The position numbers were made by a program, and so were the translations under genes. Positions 8,177-16,476 of a DNA stretch of 64,000 bases are shown here, piece by piece (within the stretch, counting starts at the first letter, position 1; every line of letters begins with the position of its first letter). The notes below the pieces were generated by a model. It saw only the letters and a program-made list of their open reading frames with translations, ran no database searches and was not told where the DNA came from. The stretch lies in assembly GCF_018130505.1 (NCBI RefSeq), contig NZ_JAFCKH010000010.1:186001-250000 (forward strand), written 5' to 3'. This DNA comes from Bradyrhizobium tropiciagri (GTDB lineage: Bacteria; Pseudomonadota; Alphaproteobacteria; Rhizobiales; Xanthobacteraceae).

Positions 8177-9778
8177 TCAGTTGTATCCCCGCACGGCACG
8201 AAACGCCTGGGTCAGGCTCTTGGTGCCGTCGAACACCCGGCCGCCGGTGAGCGCCGCCAGCTTGTCGAGCTGGCTGCGATCGGCGCCGTCACCGAAGGTG
8301 ACGCCGAACACCGGCACGCGGTGCCCGTCTTCCCGCCACGGCAGCTCGAACGTCGTCATCACACCCTGGCTCTTGCCGTCAGTCATAATGACAATGGCGG
8401 GCAGATGTTGTCCACGGTCGAGAAACGGCTTCATGGCGTCGAGCGCCCGCGCCGCACAGGTGTAGAAATCGGTGCCGCCATTGGCGCGCAGCTGCAGCGC
8501 CTTGTCGAGCAGCCCGGCCTGGGCCGCATCGTCGCCGCCGGCGGACGCGCTCCACAGCACGTGATCGCTGAACGGCAGCACGATGATCTGGTCCTCCTTC
8601 GACCATTGCACCAGCACCTCGCGGGTGCGCGCCGGCGTGAACAGGAACCGCATCGCGTCGAGCAGCTGCGTTTCGCCATGGCCCTGCATGCTGCCCGACA
8701 CGTCGAGGCACAGCGCGGTCAGCGACGGCCGCCGCAGCGCCTCCTGGTACAGCGCGAGCGCCTTCTGGATCACGGCGGGTTCCGGCGGCCGCACCACGAT
8801 CAGCGAACGGCCGGGATCGAGATTGGTGGCGGGATCGCCCTTCAGCGGCGCGGCGCGCCCCAGTTCGACGCGGCGACCGGTGGCGGCGATCCGGGCCTGG
8901 GTCTCGTTCTTGAGCAGGAAGGCCTGCAGGTCGTTGAAGAAGGCCTCGACCTCCTTGCCGCGCCCGCGATCGACGAAGCCGAGCGGGGAATCGCCGACCG
9001 ACACGCCGTCCTCGGGATAGACCGCGTAAAGCGGTTCCTGGCGGTCGGCGATCAGGTGGTCGTTGGTCTCCTTGATCACGGCCTCGTAGTTCCACATCGC
9101 GTCATACTTTGCGCCGGTCCGCGCGCCTTCGCGATAGAGATCGGCGAGCCAGCCGCTGGAGCCGGACGAGCGCTCGACGCCGCGCAGCAGCCCGCGCACG
9201 GTGGCGAGCACCTCGGTCTTGTCGAGATCGCCGGCCTCGATCAGGTCGGGCTTGCCGATCCCGGCCGCGAGCATTGCAAGATAGGCGGCGGCGCCGGAGT
9301 TCGATTGCGTTGCCGACGTCATCAGGAATTTCAGCTTGCCGCCTTCGACGGCGGCGAGGATGTCCTTCGTTGTCACCTTGGCGCCGACCCAGCCCAGCGC
9401 CTGCGCCTTCGACTTCCTGACGCCGAGGATGACCGGCATCTGGGCGACCGACTTCACCGACTTGACACGCCGTGCGGTGTCGAACATGTCGATCCAGATC
9501 GACGCCGCGGGCCACACCGCGTCGGCATCGGGATCGTTGCCCGGCTTGAGCGCCAGCGCGATGTCGAGCGAGCCCTGGTAGCGCACCGTGCAGGTGGCGC
9601 GGCGCTGCTCGCAGAACTCCTGCACCATCGGCGCCAGCACCTCGTTCTCGGAGCCGGACAGGATGGTGAATTGCGGCCCCGGCGCCGAGCATGCGCCAAG
9701 CACGGCGCCAACGCCCAGCGCGAGCAACAGGCCGGCCGCGAGCTTCACCGCGGCGCGCCTTGGGATGGCGAGGTTCAT
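8177..9778 (-). CDS. lipoprotein fusing a substrate-binding domain to a von Willebrand A domain
   Basis: This 533-residue protein has a lipoprotein signal ending in the lipobox LGAC (Cys30). Residues about 35-320 are a periplasmic-binding-protein fold (FTILSGSENEVLAP, WPAASIWIDMF, SNSGAAAYLAML near 158, DSPLGFVDRG). Residues about 353-533 are a VWA domain with the metal-ion-dependent adhesion site DVSGS (Asp about 359), NGGTDFYT and IMTDGKSQ. VWA domains bind protein partners through a metal ion. The start codon overlaps the telA stop (ATGA), so the two are translationally linked. An SBP fused to VWA in a membrane-anchored lipoprotein suggests ligand-controlled protein binding in the periplasm; that is inference. 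Confidence 0.8.
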   Translation of the reverse strand: MNLAIPRRAAVKLAAGLLLALGVGAVLGACSAPGPQFTILSGSENEVLAPMVQEFCEQRRATCTVRYQGSLDIALALKPGNDPDADAVWPAASIWIDMFDTARRVKSVKSVAQMPVILGVRKSKAQALGWVGAKVTTKDILAAVEGGKLKFLMTSATQSNSGAAAYLAMLAAGIGKPDLIEAGDLDKTEVLATVRGLLRGVERSSGSSGWLADLYREGARTGAKYDAMWNYEAVIKETNDHLIADRQEPLYAVYPEDGVSVGDSPLGFVDRGRGKEVEAFFNDLQAFLLKNETQARIAATGRRVELGRAAPLKGDPATNLDPGRSLIVVRPPEPAVIQKALALYQEALRRPSLTALCLDVSGSMQGHGETQLLDAMRFLFTPARTREVLVQWSKEDQIIVLPFSDHVLWSASAGGDDAAQAGLLDKALQLRANGGTDFYTCAARALDAMKPFLDRGQHLPAIVIMTDGKSQGVMTTFELPWREDGHRVPVFGVTFGDGADRSQLDKLAALTGGRVFDGTKSLTQAFRAVRGYN

Positions 9779-10833
9779 GTGGGTGACTTGGACAATGCCG
9801 ATTTCAGCTCGTCAGTCAGCTGCGCCATGCGCTGCTCGATCTCGGCGCGCTTCTTGCGGCCCTGCTCCTGCACATTGAAGACGCCCGTGATGGTGTCGAG
9901 CAGATCGCGGTTGGTCTTCTCCAGCGTCTCGATATCGACGATGCCGCGCTGCGACTGCTTCTCGATCTCGATCGCCTGCGTCTTCATCATCTCGGACGCC
10001 TGCCGCATCATCTCGTTGGTCGCGTCGGTGACCGTCTTCTGCAGGTCGAGCGCCGATTTCTGCCTCGAGAGGCCGAGCAGCAGGATCATCTTCTGCTTCC
10101 AGACCGGAATGGTCAGCTCGGTGGTGGCCTGCAAGTTCTCGATCAGCGTCTCGTCGCCGGACTGCACGATGCGGATCTGCGGCAGCTGCTGGATGCCGAT
10201 CTGCCGCGCCTGCTGCAAATAGAAGATGCGCTTTTCGAGCCGGTCGAGCGCCTGCGCCGCATCCTGGAAGGTCTGCGCGGCCAGCAGCGCGTCGCTGCCG
10301 CCCGCGGCTCCCTTCGCGGCCTGCTCCAGCTCGACCAGCTTGCCGCGGCGGAAATCCTCCACGAAGGCCTTGCCGGCCGCGATGTGCGAATCGAGATCGA
10401 CCAGCGACTCCTTGGTCTGCTCATGCAGCTCGTCGAGCACCGCGATGTCGCGGCGCAGCGTCTCCTTGTTGCGATCGAGCTCGACGCAGACGCGGTCGAT
10501 CTGCGAGGCGACGTCGCCGAACTGCTCGGTGAAGCGCCGCAGCCGCGCTTCCATCGAGGAGAACAGGCGGGTGAGGAAGTTGCCGTCCTTGAGCGAGGCG
10601 GGGTCGAGGCTGCGTGCCTTGGCGAGGATGTCGGACAGCAGCTTGCCGGTCGGGCCGAGCTCGCGGTTCTGGGTCTGGGCCAGGATGCGGTCGGCGAACT
10701 CGACCACCGAACGCTGCGCGCGATCGCCGAAGGTGACGATGCGCGACCGGTCGGCGATGTCGATCTCGGATCTGATTCGCGCGACTGCGGACGCATCCAC
10801 CATCACCGCCGGGACATTGATGGTCTCGCTCAT
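9775..10833 (-). CDS. telA: TelA/KlaA-type toxic anion resistance protein
   Basis: This 352-residue, mostly helical protein has no signal peptide and many heptad-like stretches, as in TelA (PF05816). Recognisable blocks include NFLTRLFSSMEARLRRF, FVEDFRRGKLVELEQA, QIRIVQSGDETLIENLQ, and IPVWKQKMILLLGLSRQ near 265. TelA/KlaA proteins are linked to tellurite and other stress tolerance, but no biochemical activity is established. ATG 10833 is chosen over a start 11 codons upstream since AGGAGAGG precedes it. It is the first gene of the operon; its stop overlaps the start of the SBP-VWA gene. A gap of 176 bases separates it from the ABC permease upstream on the same strand. Confidence 0.88.
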   Translation of the reverse strand: MSETINVPAVMVDASAVARIRSEIDIADRSRIVTFGDRAQRSVVEFADRILAQTQNRELGPTGKLLSDILAKARSLDPASLKDGNFLTRLFSSMEARLRRFTEQFGDVASQIDRVCVELDRNKETLRRDIAVLDELHEQTKESLVDLDSHIAAGKAFVEDFRRGKLVELEQAAKGAAGGSDALLAAQTFQDAAQALDRLEKRIFYLQQARQIGIQQLPQIRIVQSGDETLIENLQATTELTIPVWKQKMILLLGLSRQKSALDLQKTVTDATNEMMRQASEMMKTQAIEIEKQSQRGIVDIETLEKTNRDLLDTITGVFNVQEQGRKKRAEIEQRMAQLTDELKSALSKSPT

Positions 10834-11009
10834 CCGCTTCCTCTCCTGTGTTTCGCCCTCAGGCAAAAAATGGTGTCTGGTCAGAAGTCCAGCAAGATAA
10901 CGATCGCACCCGAACGATTCGTGACAGCGCCGGATTTGTCCCTGCTATCCAAGTCGTCCGAAATCCGTATCCGGTTCAATGGGATAGTGAATATTTTCCG
11001 CGCTAGCCG

Positions 11010-12530
11010 TCAATCGCGCCGCGGGCTGATCTTCCAAGCGGCGGCGAGCAGCATCAGCGTCAGAATGCCGCTGACCGCGGCCGCGATCGGGATGATCAGG
11101 GCCAGCGCGGCGGTCGCCGCCCAGCCGATCGAGCAGAACGCCTCCGCGAAGGTCGCGATGCGCGAGGAGGTCTGGCGCCGGCGGAACTGGCTGCGCCTCG
11201 CCTGCGCGCGGAACCAGAGCTGGATCGCGGCGGCGGACGCGGTCACGACCATCACCGCGACCGCGGTGACGACGGCCTGCAGCGGCGAGGCGAATGCCAA
11301 TGCAATGATCATCGGCGCGAAGATCACGGCGATTGCGATCAGCACCACCTCGATCTTGGCGCGGATCACCCGCGACGGCGGCAGCGGTGCGGTCGCTACC
11401 AGATCGGCGGCGTCCTCGCCCGAGATCGTCAGCCAGGCGAGCCCGCCGGCGAGCTGGCCAGCGGCCATCACCATGACGGGCGTGATCAGCACGATCGCGG
11501 TCGATGAATCGGAGAAGCTGCGCCACAGCATCAGCGCCGGCGGCACCAAATACAGCATCTGCATCAGGCTCTGCGACAGCAGCCACGGATCGCGGCGCAG
11601 CAGCAGAAATTCCTTCCAGCGCAGCGCCTGCGGCCGCGAGCCGGCACGGAATGCGCGGGCACGCCCGCGCGCCGCCACCGCCGGATTGGCCGCGACGCTG
11701 ACCACCGTGTCGGCAAAGCGCGGCGCGAACACCGCCATGACGACGCCGAGCAGCACCAGCGCGGCGGCGACCAGCAGCAGCATGAGATTGAGATTGCCGA
11801 GCACGGCGCGCGCCAGCCACCAGACCAGACTGTCGGGATCGGGCGCAATCCGCGCCGCGGTGTCGGAGGTCAGGACGGCAAAGCGCGACAGCGTCCCGTA
11901 GGACAGCACGGCCACGATCTGCAGCGCGATGACGAAGCCGGCGCCGATGATGGCGGAGACGATCTGCGCCACCAGCCGCGTCCGGCTCGGTCCGATCAAA
12001 CGGAACAGCCAGACCGTGACCGTAATCGCGACGGCCGCCGCCGACAGGCCGAGCGCGACGACGAGGCCGAAGCCGGCGAGCCAGCGCGGGCCGCCGAGAT
12101 AGGCCAGAACGTCGATGAACGGCGCCGAGAACAGCAATCCCATGCCGGTCACGGTCAGCGCGATGGCGGCGATGCGGACCGAGAAGATGCTGGTCAGCTG
12201 CACCGGCGACGACATGATCAGGTCGAGGTCGGCGCGTGCATAGAACACCCGCGTCACCGATTCGATGGCCTGCGACAGCAACAGTGCCCATGACAGGAAG
12301 ATCGTCGCGCTCAGCACGATCAGCGACGAGGGATCGAGCGGGAATTGCATATCGGCGAAGCGTCCGACCACGGCATAGGCCGGCAGATGCAGCGCCGCGG
12401 CGAAGATCAGGATGCCGATCACGGCGCGATTGCGCCGGCGCCGGCCGCCGGTCATCATCGCCAGCCATTCACGCCAGGCGAGGCGGAATTCGTGGCGGGC
12501 GAACCAGGTGAGATGGGCGGCCGAGCTCAC
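11010..12530 (-). CDS. ABC-2-type exporter permease
   Basis: This 506-residue membrane protein has about 12 hydrophobic segments (for example VIGILIFAAALHLPAYAV, LMLLLVAAALVLLGVVMA, VVTAVAVMVVTASAAAI). Its GTG start overlaps the stop of the ATPase gene (GTGA), so the two subunits are translationally coupled. The size and layout fit putative ABC exporters with a separate ATPase. The exported compound cannot be told. The ATG-free N-terminus VSSAAHLTWFARHEFRLAWREW is typical of such permeases. The gene ends 176 bases before telA. Confidence 0.8.
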   Translation of the reverse strand: MSSAAHLTWFARHEFRLAWREWLAMMTGGRRRRNRAVIGILIFAAALHLPAYAVVGRFADMQFPLDPSSLIVLSATIFLSWALLLSQAIESVTRVFYARADLDLIMSSPVQLTSIFSVRIAAIALTVTGMGLLFSAPFIDVLAYLGGPRWLAGFGLVVALGLSAAAVAITVTVWLFRLIGPSRTRLVAQIVSAIIGAGFVIALQIVAVLSYGTLSRFAVLTSDTAARIAPDPDSLVWWLARAVLGNLNLMLLLVAAALVLLGVVMAVFAPRFADTVVSVAANPAVAARGRARAFRAGSRPQALRWKEFLLLRRDPWLLSQSLMQMLYLVPPALMLWRSFSDSSTAIVLITPVMVMAAGQLAGGLAWLTISGEDAADLVATAPLPPSRVIRAKIEVVLIAIAVIFAPMIIALAFASPLQAVVTAVAVMVVTASAAAIQLWFRAQARRSQFRRRQTSSRIATFAEAFCSIGWAATAALALIIPIAAAVSGILTLMLLAAAWKISPRRD

Positions 12531-13279
12531 GCGGCGGCCGCCTCGGTGTCGACCAGCGCGATGAACATGTCCTCGAGGCTGGTATCGTTGCGTCCGTTCT
12601 GCTGGCGCAGCTCGGCGAGCGTGCCTTCGGCGATCAGTTTGCCGGCCGCGATGACACCGATCCGGTCGGCCATCCGCTCGGCGACTTCGAGAATATGGGT
12701 GGTCATGATCACGGTGCAGCCGTTGCGCACGCGCTCCTGCAACAGCCCTTTGACGTGACGCGCCGACAGCGCGTCGAGCCCGGTCAGCGGTTCGTCGAGG
12801 ATGATCAGGCGCGGATCGTGCACCAGCGCGCCGGCGAGCGCCACCTTTTGGCGCATGCCCTTCGAAAATCCTTCGCAGCGTTCGTTGAGATGCTGCTCGA
12901 GCCCGAGCGACACCAGCAGATCGCGCGCCGTGGTCTCCGACTGCCTGGGGTCGACGCCCCACAGGCCGGCGACGAATTCGAGGTATTCCAGCGGCGTCAG
13001 CTTGTCGTAGATCATCGGCTCGTCCGACACCCAGGCCATGATCTGCTTGGCGCCGACCGGATCCTGCAGCGCATCGATGCCGAGGATCGAGACCGACCCG
13101 GCGTCGGGCTTGAGCAGCCCCGCGACCATGCGCAGCGTCGTGGTCTTGCCGGCACCGTTCGGGCCGAGCAGCGCGTAGAACTCGCCGACACGCACGGTGA
13201 GATCGAGCGCATCGACCGCCGGGCGGTCAAAACACTTGGTTAACCCTCGCACGGCGAGTGCGGATGGCGCTGATGTCAT
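12527..13279 (-). CDS. ABC transporter ATPase (ABC-2 exporter type)
   Basis: This 250-residue ATPase has a Walker A motif GPNGAGKTT at about 44-52, a signature region FSKGMRQKVALAGALVHDP, Walker B LIILDEPLTGLD and the switch His in MTTHILEVAERMAD. The short single-domain form and its overlap with the permease gene show an exporter of the CcmA/NatA type. ATG 13279 begins MTSAPSALAVRGLTK; the longer open frame upstream to 13558 lacks any typical sequence and covers the intergenic region. The substrate is unknown. Confidence 0.9.
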   Translation of the reverse strand: MTSAPSALAVRGLTKCFDRPAVDALDLTVRVGEFYALLGPNGAGKTTTLRMVAGLLKPDAGSVSILGIDALQDPVGAKQIMAWVSDEPMIYDKLTPLEYLEFVAGLWGVDPRQSETTARDLLVSLGLEQHLNERCEGFSKGMRQKVALAGALVHDPRLIILDEPLTGLDALSARHVKGLLQERVRNGCTVIMTTHILEVAERMADRIGVIAAGKLIAEGTLAELRQQNGRNDTSLEDMFIALVDTEAAAA

Positions 13280-13440
13280 GACAGGTGGCGGTCCGGTGCT
13301 GCGCTCTTCGGTTGTACACCCTGCGACAAAACTGTTTCGCTGCAGTGAATAACGCCAGGCAAATCGAAGGCGATATCCGTAAAAGTCCGTGCTGCGGCAT
13401 TTCTCCGCAAATGTAATGATGTTGATGGGCCAGCGCTTTG

Positions 13441-13469
13441 TTGACACGGATCGGGCCTTTTGGCTCAAT
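13441..13469 (+). promoter_or_regulatory. possible sigma-70 promoter of the liv-type operon
   Basis: A perfect TTGACA (13441-13446) lies 125 bases before livH. The best -10 at 17-base spacing is the weak CTCAAT (13464-13469). This is the only promoter-like sequence seen in the 292-base gap between the divergent ABC exporter and liv genes. Confidence 0.3.
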
Positions 13470-13571
13470 CCGGCACGGACATAGGCGGCTTTCAGCGCTT
13501 GCGACACAAGGGCGCGAAGGCGGGATGCACCAGGCGATCGCAAAGAATCGCCGGGCATCGGGGAGGGAACG

Positions 13572-14447
13572 ATGCTGGACTTCGTTCAGCAGCTCGTCAG
13601 CGGCATTGCGCTCGGCTGCGTTTACGGCCTGATCGCGCTCGGCTTCGTGCTGGTCTACAAGGCAACCGAGGTCGTCAATTTCGCGCAAGGCGATTTGATG
13701 ATGCTCGGCGGCTTCTTTGCATTCACCTTCATCGGCCTGCTCGGGCTGAATTACTGGATCGGCTTTGCCGGCGCGGTGATCTGCATGGCGCTGTTCGGCA
13801 TGCTGGCCGAGCGGGTCGTGGTGCGGCCGATCCTCGGCTATCCGCAATTCTCCATCATCATGGCGACGATCGGGCTCGGCTATTTCCTGCGCTCGGTCAC
13901 CGGCATGATCTGGGGCACCGACGATTTCAAGATCGAGACGCCGTTCAGCCAGGGCGTGCTGCGGATCGGCAGCCTCGTGCTGGCCTATGACAAGCTCTCG
14001 GTGATCGCCGCCACCATCATCCTGTGCGCGCTGCTCTACCTGTTTTTCAACCGCACCACGCTCGGCACCGCGATGCGTGCGAGTTCCGAGAACATGCTGG
14101 CTGCCTATTACATGGGCATTCCGGTCAAGCGCGTGGTGTCGATCGTGTGGGCGATCTCGGCGGCGGTGGCGACCTGCGCCGGCGTGCTGCTGGCGCCGAT
14201 CACCTTCATCCATTCCAATGTCGGCCTGGTGCTGGGGCTGAAGGCGTTTCCCGCCGCGGTGCTCGGTGGATTCGGTTCGATTCCGGGCGCCGTGGTCGGC
14301 GGCGTCCTGATCGGCGTGATCGAGAGCATGGCCGGCTTCTACCTGCCGCAGGGCTGGAAGGACGTCGCGCCCTACATCGTGCTGCTGGCGGTGCTGCTGC
14401 TGAAGCCCGAGGGCCTGTTCGGCCTGCACGTGCGGAAGAAGGTCTAG
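13572..14447 (+). CDS. livH: branched-chain amino acid/organic acid ABC transporter permease (LivH type)
   Basis: This 291-residue inner-membrane protein has the LivH layout of about eight transmembrane segments. It begins MLDFVQQLVSGIALGCVYGLIALG, continues YKATEVVNFAQGDLMMLGGF, and has KAFPAAVLGGFGSIPGAVVGG in the loop that contacts the ATPase. GGGAGGGAA sits just before the ATG. It is the first gene of livH-livM-livG-livF-ligase-binding protein, a HAAT-family importer. Linkage with an acyl-CoA ligase suggests that the substrate is an aromatic or aliphatic acid, not an amino acid; this is inference. Confidence 0.92.
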   Translation: MLDFVQQLVSGIALGCVYGLIALGFVLVYKATEVVNFAQGDLMMLGGFFAFTFIGLLGLNYWIGFAGAVICMALFGMLAERVVVRPILGYPQFSIIMATIGLGYFLRSVTGMIWGTDDFKIETPFSQGVLRIGSLVLAYDKLSVIAATIILCALLYLFFNRTTLGTAMRASSENMLAAYYMGIPVKRVVSIVWAISAAVATCAGVLLAPITFIHSNVGLVLGLKAFPAAVLGGFGSIPGAVVGGVLIGVIESMAGFYLPQGWKDVAPYIVLLAVLLLKPEGLFGLHVRKKV

Positions 14448-14546
14448 AGCATGGTCCGGAAAAGTGGGAACCGGTTTTCCGAAAAGATCATGCTCAAACA
14501 AGGAGCTGAGGACCTTGATGCGATTCGCTCGAATCGCATTAAGGTC
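14446..14546. repeat. composite palindromic repeat (family A) between livH and livM
   Basis: An imperfect palindrome GAGCATGGTCCGGAAAA ... TTTTCCG ... GATCATGCTC (about 14447-14495) is followed by a hairpin with 17-base arms at 14511-14527 and 14530-14546 with one mismatch (GACCTTGATGCGATTCG). It sits between two co-oriented genes of the operon and ends 13 bases before the livM start. Similar elements occur at 19274, 37119 and 52394. Confidence 0.85.
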
Positions 14547-14559
14547 TGAGGAGTAATCG

Positions 14560-15711
14560 ATGCGGTTTCTCTTCAAGACCGATTACGAAGACGACATCAG
14601 GCTGTTTCCGCATTCCGGCTACATCTACACCTACGGCCTGCTGCTCGCCGTGCTGCTGATCGCGCCCTATCTGCTCTCCAGCTACCTGATGAGCCAGCTG
14701 GTCTTCGTCTGCATCTACGCGACCGTCGGCGTCGGGCTGATGATCCTGACCGGCTTCACCGGACAGGCCTCGCTCGGGCACGCCGCGTTCCTTGCGATCG
14801 GCGCCTACACGGCGGCCTATCTGCAGCAATACAACGTGCCGTTTCCGGTCTATTTCCTCGCGGCGGGGCTGCTCACCGGTGTGGTCGGCGCGCTGGTCGG
14901 ATTCCCGGCACTGCGGCTGCAGGGCATCTATCTCGTGATCGCGACGATCTCCTTTGCCTTCATCGTCGAGGAGATCCTGGCGCGCTGGGAGAGCGTGACC
15001 CACGGCAATGAGGGCATGCGGGTGAAGACTATCCAGCTGCTCGGCAACTCCGTGTCGCGCGACGGTCCGGTGTTCTACTATCTCTGCCTCGCGGTGCTGG
15101 TGCTGACCATCGTCGGCACGCTCAATCTGCTGCGCTCGCCGACCGGCCGCGCGTTCGTCGCGATCCGCGACAGCGAGACCGCGGCGCGCAGCATGGGCAT
15201 CAATGTCGCGCTCTACAAGGTGAAGTCGTTCGCGATCTCGGCGGCGATCACCGGCTTTGCCGGCGTGTTGTTCGCGCACAAGCTCTCCTTCATCTCGCCC
15301 GAGATGTTCACGCTGCAGCTCTCGATCGAGTTCATCATCGTGATCCTGATCGGCGGCACGTTCAGCCTGCACGGCGCGGTGCTGGGCGCGATCTTCCTCG
15401 TCATGATCGATCCGTTCCTGACCTACCTGAAGGACGACATGCCCGGCGTGATCGCCGGCGTCGCCGCGACGTTCGGCGCCGGCACCGAGCGTGCCGCGCA
15501 TATCCAGGATGCCGTCGCCGCCTTCGCCTCCGCCAACGGACTGAAGGGCGCGATCTACGGCATCATCATCGTCGTGTTCGTGCTGTTTGAACCGCTCGGA
15601 CTCTATGGCCGCTGGCTCAAGATCAAGCTCTTCTTCCAACTGTTCCCGCTCTACAAGCGCGCGACCTTCAAGCGGCAGAAGATCTACGTAAAATCGGAGC
15701 GGAACAGATGA
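14560..15711 (+). CDS. livM: branched-chain amino acid/organic acid ABC transporter permease (LivM type)
   Basis: This 383-residue permease has a hydrophobic N-terminus and about ten membrane segments. The family blocks LTGFTGQASLGHAAFLAIGAY, GIYLVIATISFAFIVEEIL and RSMGINVALYKVKSFAISA are present; the last is the coupling loop. The basic tail FKRQKIYVKSERNR is longer than usual. GAGGAG precedes the ATG. Its stop overlaps the livG start (ATGA), showing translational coupling. With LivH it forms the membrane channel. Confidence 0.92.
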   Translation: MRFLFKTDYEDDIRLFPHSGYIYTYGLLLAVLLIAPYLLSSYLMSQLVFVCIYATVGVGLMILTGFTGQASLGHAAFLAIGAYTAAYLQQYNVPFPVYFLAAGLLTGVVGALVGFPALRLQGIYLVIATISFAFIVEEILARWESVTHGNEGMRVKTIQLLGNSVSRDGPVFYYLCLAVLVLTIVGTLNLLRSPTGRAFVAIRDSETAARSMGINVALYKVKSFAISAAITGFAGVLFAHKLSFISPEMFTLQLSIEFIIVILIGGTFSLHGAVLGAIFLVMIDPFLTYLKDDMPGVIAGVAATFGAGTERAAHIQDAVAAFASANGLKGAIYGIIIVVFVLFEPLGLYGRWLKIKLFFQLFPLYKRATFKRQKIYVKSERNR

Positions 15712-16466
15712 GCTATTTCCGCGCCGAGAATCTCTCGCTGCATTTCGGCGGCCTCAAGGCGGTCGATGCCGTCAGCTTCGCGGTCGAGAAGGGCGAGATC
15801 CTCTCGATCATCGGGCCCAACGGCGCAGGCAAGAGCTCGATCTTCAATCTGATCTCGCGGATCTATCCGCCGACCTCGGGCAAGATCTTCTTCGAGGACC
15901 AGGACATCACCCAGCAGCCGCCCTACGACATCGCCAGGCTCGGCATTGCCCGCACCTTCCAGAACATCGAGCTGTTCGAGAATGCGACCGTGCTGAGCAA
16001 CCTGCTGGTCGGCCGCCACCGCCATTCCAGCACCCAGCTCTGGCAGGAGCTGCTGTTCATGCCGAGCGTGCGCGCCGGCGAGAAGCTGCATCGCCGCCGC
16101 GTCGAGCAGGTAATCGAATTCCTCGATCTCGAACCTTATCGCGACAAGCTGATCTCCGGCCTGCCCTACGGGGTGCGCAAGGTGATCGAGCTGGCGCGCG
16201 CGCTCTGTTCGGAGCCGAAGCTGATCCTGCTCGACGAGCCGTCATCGGGGCTCAATGTCGAGGAGACCGACGACATGTCGTTCTGGATCCGCGACATGAA
16301 GAGCGAGCTCGGCATCACCGTGCTGATGGTCGAGCACGACATGACGCTGGTCAACCGCGTCTCCGACCGCGTCATCGCGCTGAATTACGGCCGCGTACTG
16401 GCGATGGGCTCGCCGTCCGAGGTGCAGCACCATCCCGACGTCGTCGCGGCGTATCTGGGCGCATGA
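15708..16466 (+). CDS. livG: HAAT ABC transporter ATPase (LivG type)
   Basis: This 252-residue ATPase has Walker A GPNGAGKSS at about 36-44, the LivG-specific GIARTFQNIELFENATV block, a signature region SGLPYGVRKVIELARAL, Walker B LILLDEPSSGLN and switch VEHDM. The signature motif reads LPYGVRK where most have LSYGQQR, a common variant in this subgroup. It powers import with LivF. The start overlaps the livM stop. Confidence 0.92.
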   Translation: MSYFRAENLSLHFGGLKAVDAVSFAVEKGEILSIIGPNGAGKSSIFNLISRIYPPTSGKIFFEDQDITQQPPYDIARLGIARTFQNIELFENATVLSNLLVGRHRHSSTQLWQELLFMPSVRAGEKLHRRRVEQVIEFLDLEPYRDKLISGLPYGVRKVIELARALCSEPKLILLDEPSSGLNVEETDDMSFWIRDMKSELGITVLMVEHDMTLVNRVSDRVIALNYGRVLAMGSPSEVQHHPDVVAAYLGA

Positions 16467-16476
16467 GGACGATGCC

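Noticed and set aside
13227-14576. A 449-codon open frame on the minus strand across livH
   Set aside because: It is antisense to a strong membrane-protein gene and rich in Arg, His and Asp without hydrophobic or family motifs. High G+C makes such long shadows common.
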